From Methanosphaera sp. rholeuAM74 (GTDB lineage: Archaea > Methanobacteriota > Methanobacteria > Methanobacteriales > Methanobacteriaceae), in contig MUZZ01000152.1 in assembly GCA_003266075.1 (NCBI GenBank), positions 676 to 6,649 of the forward strand: a stretch of DNA of 5,974 bases, in the 5' to 3' direction. The translations under genes were made by a program, and so were the position numbers. The notes beneath the pieces are model-generated. The model saw nothing but the letters and a program-made list of their open reading frames with translations, did no database searches and was not told where the DNA came from. How positions within the stretch are numbered: the first letter of the stretch is position 1; each line of letters starts with the position of its first letter. Below are positions 1-5,826 of the stretch, piece after piece.

Positions 1-41
1 AAAAGAACAACAAAATGATAAAACAATAATAGATCTAACCT

Positions 42-127
42 AAAAAATAGAACAAAAAGTAAAAAATCTTAATCAAGAGAAAGGGACCAATTATTCAATT
101 AACCCAATAATTGTTGCACACTCTCTT
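42..127 (-). terminator. Likely transcription terminator downstream of flpA
   Basis: Read on the minus strand after the flpA stop, the sequence has a nested inverted repeat. The inner arms are a perfect 8-bp pair (CAATTATT at 88-95 with AATAATTG at 106-113, 10-nt loop), and the outer arms pair AAGAGA at 75-80 with TCTCTT at 122-127. Three oligo-T runs follow on the minus strand, at 66-61, 58-54 and 47-42. Oligo-T runs are the usual archaeal termination signal. The hairpin may be secondary, or may serve a gene arriving from the left on the plus strand. Confidence 0.45.
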
Positions 128-130
128 ATT

Positions 131-796
131 TTAAAAGCTTTTTTCACAAATATATGCAATATGATCCTTCTCATATGGGTCAAGTCTTATTTCTTCTAAA
201 ACTTTTAGACCATGTTGCTCTAACTTACTTTTTTCTTGTCTGAAAATGATACTTGGCTTCACAGTAACATCAATGCTTCTAGCTTTAATCATTAATATGC
301 CCTTTGTGTTTTCTTTAGAAAAATACTTGAAGTTTTCGATGAACAATTCCGTCTGATGAACCTGGGCAACATCACTATAAATCACATCAACACTCTCCAC
401 CAAATGATGATACTTGCTAGGACGAGTAGCATCCTCCAAGAGGGGTAACAAATTAGGCCTATTCTTACTCACATCCAAAAATTCTCTCATCATGGTAGCA
501 GAAAACTCAACAGAATAAATCCTACCGTCACAACAAATATCCGATATATGAGAGCAAGTAGTACCAGCAGAAGCACCAAGATACAAAACAACAGAATCCC
601 GTTCAAAAGGAAAAATGCTAAGACCATTAATTATGGCTGCAGCTAACTTGGAACGTCTGGGATTCCACAAACGAAGCTCTTTGTCCTCAAATTCAAGCAA
701 CTTCTCCTGATAAACCTGAATACCCGGAGTTAAATTAACAGTAGCAACTTGATTATCCACCTGATAAACGTTTTCTCCAATCCCATTTACTAGCAT
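131..796 (-). CDS. flpA: Fibrillarin-like rRNA/tRNA 2'-O-methyltransferase
   Basis: This is the catalytic subunit of the archaeal C/D-box guide RNP. It transfers a methyl group from S-adenosylmethionine to the ribose 2'-OH of rRNA and tRNA sites chosen by guide RNAs, working with Nop5 and L7Ae in the cytoplasm. The 221 residues match the usual archaeal fibrillarin length. The N-terminal substrate-side region carries the family signature LRLWNPRRSKLAAAI (41-55). The SAM-binding Rossmann core has the glycine loop LYLGASAGTT (71-80), the acidic ribose-binding E97 in YSVEFS, D122 in EDATRP and D142 in SDVAQ. K171 in MIKARS fits the conserved catalytic lysine. The C-terminal DPYEKDH is also typical. 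The ATG is set by a strong GGGAGG eight bases upstream. It is the second gene of an operon with nop5. The extra cysteines near 81-89 (TCSHISDICC) are less usual. The identification is secure. Confidence 0.96.
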   Translation of the reverse strand: MLVNGIGENVYQVDNQVATVNLTPGIQVYQEKLLEFEDKELRLWNPRRSKLAAAIINGLSIFPFERDSVVLYLGASAGTTCSHISDICCDGRIYSVEFSATMMREFLDVSKNRPNLLPLLEDATRPSKYHHLVESVDVIYSDVAQVHQTELFIENFKYFSKENTKGILMIKARSIDVTVKPSIIFRQEKSKLEQHGLKVLEEIRLDPYEKDHIAYICEKSF

Positions 797-804
797 AACT
801 CAAA

Positions 805-810
805 CCTCCC
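805..810 (-). promoter_or_regulatory. Ribosome binding site of flpA, overlapping the nop5 stop
   Basis: On the minus strand GGGAGG lies 8 nt before the flpA ATG. Its first G is the last base of the nop5 TAG stop codon. A ribosome ending nop5 therefore sits on the flpA start signal, which suggests translational coupling of two proteins that are needed in the same complex. Confidence 0.8.
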
Positions 811-2027
811 TAATAACTGTAGTCACCCTTACGTAACTTCATCTTATTACGCTTAGATTTCCTACGCTTATCTTTCCTATCCTTCTTATTTTTCCGTTTA
901 TCATCAGACTTCTTTTTATTACGTCTTCTTTCAACAAAAGGATGGTCTTTCTTAATCTTTTCAACACTACTTTCCAAATCCTTTCTAAGCGACTCATCAT
1001 ATTGATGACCAAAGGCATCCATTCTAGTTGCAATACTGATTTTATTTGCAACAGCACGTGAAATCTTTCCCCTAACCCACCAATTAGAGCCACGAATAAG
1101 TGGGTGCTGGAAAATCAGGCCATGCTTAGGTGGTCTTTCACCAGTCTTCAAATGCCTGAACGTAGCTTTCTCAGCCCCAAGTATCTGAACAGTACTGGAT
1201 GGTAGCTTAGCCAAGTTCTCTAATCCATGGATATGTGCAATAAGCTTGGCAGCAAGATTTGCTCCAGCAACATCATGGAGATTAGGAGCAACATTTCTAA
1301 CTTTTTCCTGAATAAACTCTTCCAACATAGCCCTAGTGTCATAGAGATTGCACAAGTCATCAGCGAATTTTTTAATAATAACTAAGTCTTCATCACTCAT
1401 GTAAACATCATAACTGTCTGAAAGTTCTATACCAGTAGCCTCAAGTAATGTTGAGTTCTTAATATTATCACGAGACGTCTCATCCCTAATGATTCTAGCA
1501 TAGAGTTCATGATTGCTCAGCTTGTCCAGTTCTGGAACATATGAAGTACACCACTCCCTCAGCCGTTCAATGAATTTACCAGTACTTTCCTCAATTTCTT
1601 CCAATGAATTTATAGTCTCAACAATCATGACATCATCAGTTTTAACAGAATCCCGAATTCTGTCAAAAGCAATTTCATGGTATGCATGATTCAATTTTAA
1701 GGTAATATCATCCCTATCATAGTTAGTAATCACACGCATTACTTCATCAAAGTTACTTCTAAGATATTTGCCCTCACTAGTACTAGATTCGATGCAGACG
1801 TTATCTAAATCATCATAATGTGACAAGTAATCGATACCTTCAATTGTCACACAGTCATACTCATTAGCAAGACTTCGGACTAGATTATCCAGTTTATCAT
1901 CTAGAACGTTATCTGAAAAATCCTTCAAGGATTGGTAAATATCCTCAAATAATGAATGGGTGATTATGTTATTATCCTCATCCAAAGCTATAAATCCAAA
2001 ACTTGTAGTTATAATAGTAGCTTTCAT
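810..2027 (-). CDS. nop5: C/D-box RNP scaffold protein Nop5 (Nop56/58 family)
   Basis: This is the scaffold of the C/D-box methylation RNP. It binds fibrillarin through its N-terminal domain, self-associates through a coiled coil, and grips L7Ae plus the guide RNA through the Nop domain. Residues 1-120 form the divergent N-terminal domain. Residues about 125-250 are helical and rich in charged residues, as expected for the coiled coil. The Nop domain is unmistakable at about 250-366: GANLAAKLIAHIHGL (255-269), LPSSTVQILGAEKA (275-288), the H-P-R region RPPKHGLIFQHPLI (298-311) and NKISIATRMDAF (328-339). The C-terminal tail 367-400 has 23 Lys/Arg in 34 residues, like the basic tails of eukaryotic Nop56/Nop58. 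It is first in the operon with flpA. There is no Shine-Dalgarno before the ATG, and a TATA-like box lies about 29 nt upstream, so the message may be leaderless. The identification is secure. Confidence 0.96.
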   Translation of the reverse strand: MKATIITTSFGFIALDEDNNIITHSLFEDIYQSLKDFSDNVLDDKLDNLVRSLANEYDCVTIEGIDYLSHYDDLDNVCIESSTSEGKYLRSNFDEVMRVITNYDRDDITLKLNHAYHEIAFDRIRDSVKTDDVMIVETINSLEEIEESTGKFIERLREWCTSYVPELDKLSNHELYARIIRDETSRDNIKNSTLLEATGIELSDSYDVYMSDEDLVIIKKFADDLCNLYDTRAMLEEFIQEKVRNVAPNLHDVAGANLAAKLIAHIHGLENLAKLPSSTVQILGAEKATFRHLKTGERPPKHGLIFQHPLIRGSNWWVRGKISRAVANKISIATRMDAFGHQYDESLRKDLESSVEKIKKDHPFVERRRNKKKSDDKRKNKKDRKDKRRKSKRNKMKLRKGDYSY

Positions 2028-2050
2028 ACTATGATGTATAGAGTTTAAGA

Positions 2051-2065
2051 TTAATTAAATTTGTC
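2051..2065 (-). promoter_or_regulatory. Probable nop5-flpA promoter (TATA box and BRE)
   Basis: On the minus strand the sequence reads GACAAATTTAATTAA, which resembles a purine/A-rich BRE followed by an archaeal TATA box. The box centre is about 29 nt before the nop5 ATG. With the usual spacing of about 26 nt, transcription would start within a few bases of the start codon. Confidence 0.45.
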
Positions 2066-2101
2066 AAAAAAAAAGAAATGTGGATGTGATTATACAAAAA
2101 A
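2066..2101 (-). terminator. Oligo-T terminator after the adhesin-like gene
   Basis: Two T-runs on the minus strand follow the stop codon at 2106-2108: T6 at 2101-2096 and T9 at 2074-2066. There is no convincing hairpin, which is normal for archaeal oligo-T termination. The second run abuts the nop5 promoter and so would separate the two transcription units. Confidence 0.55.
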
Positions 2102-2105
2102 TAAT

Positions 2106-3068
2106 CTATCCTTTAACAAGAACTGTATTCATTCTAACGGAGTTGTAACGGTTGTTAAGACCAGTAACGAGTTGTATGTCGTATACACCATCAGCAAATG
2201 ATGTGTCAATTTCGATAGCTATTTTACCACTATCAACGGTTGCACTTTTAACAACAGTTCTACCGTTTACTTTAACAGCTACTTGGTTTTTACCTATAAC
2301 GAAGTTGTTATTAGTATCAAGAATTGATGCGTTGATAACTGTTTTACTACTGTTAGTCTTTATAATCGGAGCATCTATGTGAACGTTAGTTCTTTCGACC
2401 ATTATAGTTCCGTTACCTTCAGATCTGTTGAAGGAACCGCTTGAGTAGACAGCAGTTAAAGTAATGTTTTTAGCACTAATACCATCAGGTAATTTGTAGT
2501 CTACACTACCTATACCTTTAACGACTTTAGCAACTAAGTTTGTGCCGTTTACCTTAATAGTTTCTCCGTTTAATTTAAAGATTAATGTTCCACCATTTAT
2601 CATGGTATTGTTCTCATCTGAAACTACAACGTTAAGTGAAAGTGTATCTCCACCTTTAGCAATAACTCCTGTTGTAATAACATTTACTGTTGCTTTTGGT
2701 TTAGTTGTTGTGTTTGCAGTCTTTACAGGTAAATTTTTGTCTTTGGATATTGTTGCAACTATGTCATCAGAGTACTGTGTATTATCATCGTTTACGGTGG
2801 CAGTTACAACATTATCTCCTTCTTTCAATGTTTCTCCGTTTACTTCAAATGAAACTTTGTCATTTGTTGTTTCAACAGCTTTTGCTGTTTGTATATCGTT
2901 GGTTTTTACTATAGAACTTGTAGTTACATCAGATTGTGCACTATCTGTTGAAGTAACTATATTGTTTGAACTACTTGCATCTGCATCTGCTGCAGAAATT
3001 GCACCTACTCCTACAAGGAGTATTGATAGAACCATAGTAAAAATCATTATTTTACTTTTTTGATTCAT
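2106..3068 (-). CDS. Secreted adhesin-like protein with Ig-like domains
   Basis: This is a probable extracellular protein; no precise function can be assigned. It has a clear Sec signal peptide: lysines at 4 and 6, a hydrophobic core at about 7-24, and a small-residue cleavage region around ISAADA (24-29). Next comes a low-complexity Ser/Thr/Asp/Asn linker (about 30-70). Residues about 71-115 (starting KVSFEVNGETL) look like a partial beta unit. Two Ig-like beta-sandwich units follow, at about 123-225 and 228-319, with typical strand text such as INGGTLIFKLNGE and NQVAVKVNGRTVV. Such modules are common in adhesin-like proteins of gut Methanobacteriales. There are many N-x-S/T sequons in the second half, suitable for N-glycosylation. 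No C-terminal membrane helix or pseudomurein-binding repeat is visible, so it may be released or held by partners. The start is supported by the signal peptide; only a weak Shine-Dalgarno is present. It is short for the family, so a truncated or accessory form is possible. Confidence 0.85.
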   Translation of the reverse strand: MNQKSKIMIFTMVLSILLVGVGAISAADADASSSNNIVTSTDSAQSDVTTSSIVKTNDIQTAKAVETTNDKVSFEVNGETLKEGDNVVTATVNDDNTQYSDDIVATISKDKNLPVKTANTTTKPKATVNVITTGVIAKGGDTLSLNVVVSDENNTMINGGTLIFKLNGETIKVNGTNLVAKVVKGIGSVDYKLPDGISAKNITLTAVYSSGSFNRSEGNGTIMVERTNVHIDAPIIKTNSSKTVINASILDTNNNFVIGKNQVAVKVNGRTVVKSATVDSGKIAIEIDTSFADGVYDIQLVTGLNNRYNSVRMNTVLVKG

Positions 3069-3091
3069 AATTATCAGTCTGATTAATTTCT

Positions 3092-3105
3092 ATGCTAATT
3101 AGCAT
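3092..3105. repeat. 14-bp perfect palindrome in the adhesin-like gene leader
   Basis: ATGCTAATTAGCAT is a perfect palindrome 24-37 bp before the ATG of the secreted protein. It lies inside the predicted 5' leader and could be a dimeric regulator's operator or an RNA hairpin. A shorter dyad (ATCAG-T-CTGAT, about 3073-3083) sits between it and the ATG. The function is unknown. Confidence 0.4.
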
Positions 3106-3146
3106 TAATTTTAAATTTTTCTATTACCATAAAATTATAGTAATAT

Positions 3147-3160
3147 ATTATAATCTTTGA
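3147..3160 (-). promoter_or_regulatory. Probable promoter of the adhesin-like gene
   Basis: On the minus strand TCAAAGATTATAAT combines a BRE-like TCAAAGA with a TATA-like TTATAAT. The first 13 bases are identical to the pyrD-side promoter core on the other strand. With usual archaeal spacing the start site would be near 3123, giving a leader of about 55 nt. Confidence 0.5.
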
Positions 3161-3205
3161 TTGAAAATATTAATAAACTTTCTTCATTTTTTCATTTTTA
3201 ATAAA

Positions 3206-3233
3206 GTGTGGTTTATCCAAGATAACACCATAT
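3206..3233. repeat. Imperfect inverted repeat between the divergent promoters
   Basis: The left arm TGTGGTTTATC (3207-3217) pairs with GATAACACCATA (3221-3232) across a 3-nt CAA loop. There is one bulged C at 3226 and one G-T pair. It ends 8 bp before the pyrD-side BRE/TATA, a position suited to a transcription-factor operator. No known regulator motif is recognised. Confidence 0.4.
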
Positions 3234-3240
3234 AATCCCT

Positions 3241-3256
3241 TCAAAGATTATAAATA
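3241..3256 (+). promoter_or_regulatory. Probable pyrD-pyrK promoter (BRE/TATA)
   Basis: TCAAAGATTATAAATA is a good match to an archaeal BRE plus TATA box. The predicted start is near 3278, which gives a leader of about 100 nt before pyrD. A second TATA-like stretch at 3326-3335 (CATATAAAAA) would instead give a leader of about 25 nt. The sequence cannot decide between them, and both could be used. Confidence 0.5.
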
Positions 3257-3282
3257 CTCATAATATCCCATAGAATTAATAC

Positions 3283-3325
3283 TTTTGACTAACTTGGACA
3301 ACCGAAACTCTTTAATTAGTTAAAA
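3283..3325 (+). promoter_or_regulatory. Leader stem-loop before pyrD
   Basis: TTTTGACTAA (3283-3292) pairs with TTAGTTAAAA (3316-3325) over ten base pairs including one G-U, enclosing a 23-nt loop. If transcription starts near 3278, the stem lies almost at the 5' end of the mRNA. It also ends exactly where the alternative TATA box begins, so it could act at DNA or RNA level. It is AT-rich and only modestly stable. Confidence 0.3.
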
Positions 3326-3362
3326 CATATAAAAATAATATAAAGAATTTTTTTAAACAACT

Positions 3363-3369
3363 AGGTGGT
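3363..3369 (+). promoter_or_regulatory. Ribosome binding site of pyrD
   Basis: AGGTGGT ends 9 nt before the ATG at 3379. It pairs well with the archaeal anti-Shine-Dalgarno (complement of AGGAGGTGAT) and fixes the pyrD start. Confidence 0.75.
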
Positions 3370-3378
3370 AAACATTCA

Positions 3379-4296
3379 ATGTTAAAAACAAATATACTGG
3401 GTATGAATCTCTCAAACCCCCTATTTTTGGCGGCAGGAATACTTGGAACAACAGCAAGCTCCATGAAGATGGTTTCAGACGCAGGTGCAGGGGGAATAGT
3501 CACAAAGTCATTCAGCATAGAATCAAACGATGGCTACGACAATCCAACAATCATTAAGATAGAAGGCGGAGTAATAAACTCGGTAGGATTAGCAAGTCCC
3601 GGAGTAGAGGCAAAAAAAGAAGAACTCAAACAATTAAACGAAATAAGAAGTAAAACACCAGTGATAGCATCAATATATGGAGACAGTGAAGAAGTATTCT
3701 CCCAAGTAGCACTCCAAACAAAGGACTACGTCGACGCATTTGAGCTAAACGTATCATGTCCACACGCAAAATGTGGATACGGATCAAACATAGGTGAAAA
3801 CCCAGAAACCACATATAACATAGTAAGTGCAGTAAAAGACACGATAAAAGACGTGCCCATAATAGTTAAACTAACACCCAACGTAACAGACATAACAACA
3901 ATAGCCATGGCAGCCCAAGAAGCAAACGCAGACGCATTAACACTGATAAACAGTGTCGGTCCAGGACTGAGAATAGACTACAAAACAGCAAAACCAATAC
4001 TCAACAACATCTTCGGAGGAATATCCGGACCAATGATAAAACCAATAGCACTAAAATGTGTCTACAAAACATATCAAACAGTAGACATACCAATATTCGG
4101 CGTCGGTGGCATAAAAGACTACAAAGATGCATTAGAATTCCTATATGCAGGGGCAAGCATACTGCAAGTTGGAACATCAATAATGTACACAGGACCAGAA
4201 ATATTCAAAACAATAACAGATGACTTAACCAAATTTATGGAAGAAAACTCCTATAAAAACCTTGAAGAAATAATAGGATTAGCACATGAACAGTAA
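3379..4296 (+). CDS. pyrD: Dihydroorotate dehydrogenase, class 1B catalytic subunit PyrD
   Basis: This enzyme oxidises dihydroorotate to orotate with FMN, the fourth step of pyrimidine synthesis, in the cytosol. Electrons pass to NAD+ through PyrK. The 305 residues form a complete TIM barrel, close to the usual class 1B length. Visible landmarks are NPLFLAAGILG (13-23), the FMN/substrate lysine in VTKSFS (K43), the substrate loop NSVGLASPG (67-75), and NVSCPHAKCGYG (124-135) with the class 1 catalytic base Cys127. They continue with IVKLTPNVTD (FMN-contacting lysine), LINSVG, GGISGPMIKP, the phosphate-binding GVGGI and QVGTS. Class 1B is supported by the Cys base and by pyrK lying next to it; class 2 enzymes use Ser and a membrane-binding extension, both absent here. 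The start is fixed by AGGTGGT. The stop is 16 nt before pyrK, so the two are co-transcribed. Confidence 0.96.
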   Translation: MLKTNILGMNLSNPLFLAAGILGTTASSMKMVSDAGAGGIVTKSFSIESNDGYDNPTIIKIEGGVINSVGLASPGVEAKKEELKQLNEIRSKTPVIASIYGDSEEVFSQVALQTKDYVDAFELNVSCPHAKCGYGSNIGENPETTYNIVSAVKDTIKDVPIIVKLTPNVTDITTIAMAAQEANADALTLINSVGPGLRIDYKTAKPILNNIFGGISGPMIKPIALKCVYKTYQTVDIPIFGVGGIKDYKDALEFLYAGASILQVGTSIMYTGPEIFKTITDDLTKFMEENSYKNLEEIIGLAHEQ

Positions 4297-4312
4297 AGTG
4301 GTGTAACAAAAA

Positions 4313-5125
4313 ATGATAAACAACGTATATGATGACGAAGTACCAGAAGTCGTCACAATAAAAGAAACAATAATAGAAACACCAACAGTAAAAACATTCA
4401 TATTCCCATATAAAATAACCGAAGACATACACCCAGGACAATTCGTAATGGTATGGGACTTCAACAACGAAAAACCAATGACAATATCAGTAATAGATAA
4501 ACAAAACAACCTAATGGGAATAACAGTAAGAAAAGCCGGTCCATTCACAAACAACTTATATGATAACGTGGATGTAGGAGATAAACTGGGAATACGTGGT
4601 CCATATGGACATGGATACAACCTAAAAAAATATGAAAAGATACTCGCAATAGGTGGGGGATCAGGAATAGCCTCACTAGCACCACTAACCTCATTCTATG
4701 ACAACGTAGAACTAATATCTGCAGCAAGTACCGAAGAAGAACTAGTGTTCGTCGAAAGATTCAGAAACTCCAACATAAAGGTTCATGAATGCACTGATGA
4801 TGGAACCAAAGGATTCAAGGGATTCAGCACCCAACTAACAGAACAACTACTTAAAACATCCCACTATGACATAATAGTCGGATGTGGACCAGAAATCATG
4901 TCCTACAAACTATATGAACTAAGCATCAAATACAACACAGACTGCCAACTAGCATTAGACAGATACATGAAATGCGGAATAGGAATATGTGGACAATGCT
5001 GTATGGACGATGCAGGATACAGGGTATGCGTTGAAGGACCAGTATTCGACAAAGAACAACTAAAACAACTATCTGAATTTGGAAAATACAGAAGAGACGC
5101 ATCTGGAAGCATAGTAAAATACTAG
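4313..5125 (+). CDS. pyrK: Dihydroorotate dehydrogenase electron transfer subunit PyrK
   Basis: PyrK carries FAD and a [2Fe-2S] cluster and links the FMN of PyrD to NAD+ in the class 1B heterotetramer. Of the 270 residues, the N-terminal part (about 10-105) is a ferredoxin-reductase-like beta barrel with HPGQFVMVW (40-48) and the FAD motif at 54-59 (KPMTIS). The family usually has Arg-Pro at this spot, so the Lys is a conservative change. The middle part is the NAD(P)-binding fold with AIGGGSGIASLAPL (112-125) and the later GCGPE loop. The C-terminal cluster site is C221-x4-C226-x2-C229-x9-C239, ending in the typical VCVEGPVF. A fifth cysteine, C230, directly follows C229. The ATG has GGTG nine bases upstream (4300-4303). 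A hairpin terminator follows. The identification is secure from the motifs and from pyrD. Confidence 0.95.
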   Translation: MINNVYDDEVPEVVTIKETIIETPTVKTFIFPYKITEDIHPGQFVMVWDFNNEKPMTISVIDKQNNLMGITVRKAGPFTNNLYDNVDVGDKLGIRGPYGHGYNLKKYEKILAIGGGSGIASLAPLTSFYDNVELISAASTEEELVFVERFRNSNIKVHECTDDGTKGFKGFSTQLTEQLLKTSHYDIIVGCGPEIMSYKLYELSIKYNTDCQLALDRYMKCGIGICGQCCMDDAGYRVCVEGPVFDKEQLKQLSEFGKYRRDASGSIVKY

Positions 5126-5134
5126 AAAACCTTA

Positions 5135-5190
5135 CCTCAACACATTACTGTTGAGGATTTTCAACACCCTATTAACATTACTCTCTTTTT
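5135..5190 (+). terminator. Hairpin terminator after pyrK
   Basis: CCTCAACA (5135-5142) and TGTTGAGG (5149-5156) form a perfect 8-bp stem with a 6-nt loop, starting 9 nt after the pyrK stop codon. ATTTTC follows at once, and a second T5 run lies at 5186-5190. This is the strongest hairpin of the window and it sits at the end of the pyr operon. Confidence 0.7.
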
Positions 5191-5587
5191 CATAGTTTAT
5201 GCAGTTTTATTGGAAAGATATGTTCATGATATTATTCTTAATAACCTCATGTGATAAAACAGATTACGACTATAAACTTTGGACTTCACGCTTAATTATT
5301 AGTTTATATTTAATGATACTTATAAAATAAGAATATACTTGAAAATTAGGGTAGGAATAGATTTATTTCAAATGAAAATCAAAAAAAGTAATACTCAAAA
5401 ATTGGGAAAAGTAATTTATGCCAACACTCAAATTATATTCCTAAAAAAATTCATTTTTTAATTATAGAAAATTAGTTTATAAAAATAGTTTGATGTTTAA
5501 CATCTGCGAAATTAAAATCCTGAAAAATCAAGTCTCAAAAAACAGCATTAAGGGTGTCAGTGAAAAGTCTATTTTTCCTTCAATTAA
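5191..5587. other. Gene-poor AT-rich stretch
   Basis: About 400 bp with no supportable reading frame on either strand. It holds several TATA-like stretches, among them TTTATAAAAAT at 5477-5487 on the plus strand, and an immediately following dyad GATGTT-T-AACATC (5492-5504). No tRNA, no C/D-box guide RNA boxes and no CRISPR-type repeat were found. At 5552-5569 is GGGTGTCAGTGAAAAGTC, a sequence in the style of an insertion-sequence end, next to the decayed gene to its right. Confidence 0.5.
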
Positions 5588-5826
5588 TTAAACATAACCC
5601 ATAGTCAATCCCATTTTATCATGTGAAATATGCATCTGTGATGTATCACTCCTAATCCACCTATTTATGCTGGGATAGGAGTTATTTCCATCAATTGTTC
5701 TTGTTTTTATTTCTAAATCTTTTATCGAATCTTTTTTTTCAATAAATCATGAATTGTATGGGTCAACTCAGGAGGTATATAAAATTTTTTCAACATACTA
5801 AATAAGGTATTGTAATTATTCGATAA
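5588..5826 (-). pseudogene. Probable decayed coding remnant with frame changes
   Basis: Two protein-like stretches on the minus strand lie directly downstream of the partial gene at the right edge. The first, in one frame (5826 to about 5733), reads as amphipathic text including LFSMLKKFYIPPELTHTIHD. The second, in another frame (5746-5588), has 52 residues including NNSYPSINRWIRSDTSQ and ends MGLTMGYV-stop. The second frame is the same frame as the partial gene to the right. The switch between the two stretches falls on an A8 run (5739-5732), where one extra A would fuse them. A single-base change near 5826 would likewise join the first stretch to the partial gene. No ATG with a ribosome binding site opens either part. 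I do not recognise the family. It could be the degraded end of one longer gene, two unrelated scraps, or sequencing errors in homopolymers. Confidence 0.4.

Noticed and set aside
2..43. Possible tail of a plus-strand gene ending at TAA 41-43 (reads KEQQNDKTIIDLT)
   Set aside because: Thirteen residues at the window edge in A-rich sequence are too few to call. If real, the gene would converge on flpA and share the hairpin at 88-113.
396..415. C-box-like ATGATGA context suggesting a C/D guide RNA
   Set aside because: It is inside the flpA coding region, and no D box, C' or D' box is found at suitable spacing.
839..1093. 84-residue open frame on the minus strand inside nop5
   Set aside because: It overlaps the conserved Nop domain and the basic tail in another frame of the same strand, and has no separate start signal.
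2542..3063. 173-residue open frame on the plus strand opposite the secreted protein
   Set aside because: It is the antisense shadow of a Thr/Val/Asn-rich coding sequence. The opposite strand has a clear signal peptide and Ig-like units, and the plus frame has no ribosome binding site.
3178..3200. T-rich run on the plus strand resembling a terminator
   Set aside because: There is no plus-strand gene upstream of it. It lies between two divergent promoters and is best explained as AT-rich spacer.
4279..4620. 113-residue minus-strand frame over the start of pyrK
   Set aside because: It lies antisense to the FAD domain of pyrK and spans the pyrD-pyrK junction. It is a codon-bias shadow.
5770..5776. 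Perfect Shine-Dalgarno AGGAGGT on the plus strand
   Set aside because: No ATG, GTG or TTG follows at a usable distance. On the minus strand it simply encodes Pro-Pro in the remnant.
5126..5815. CRISPR array, tRNA or integration site in the long intergenic region
   Set aside because: There are no regularly spaced repeats, no T-loop GTTCRAN motif with cloverleaf arms, and no duplicated att-like sequence within the window.
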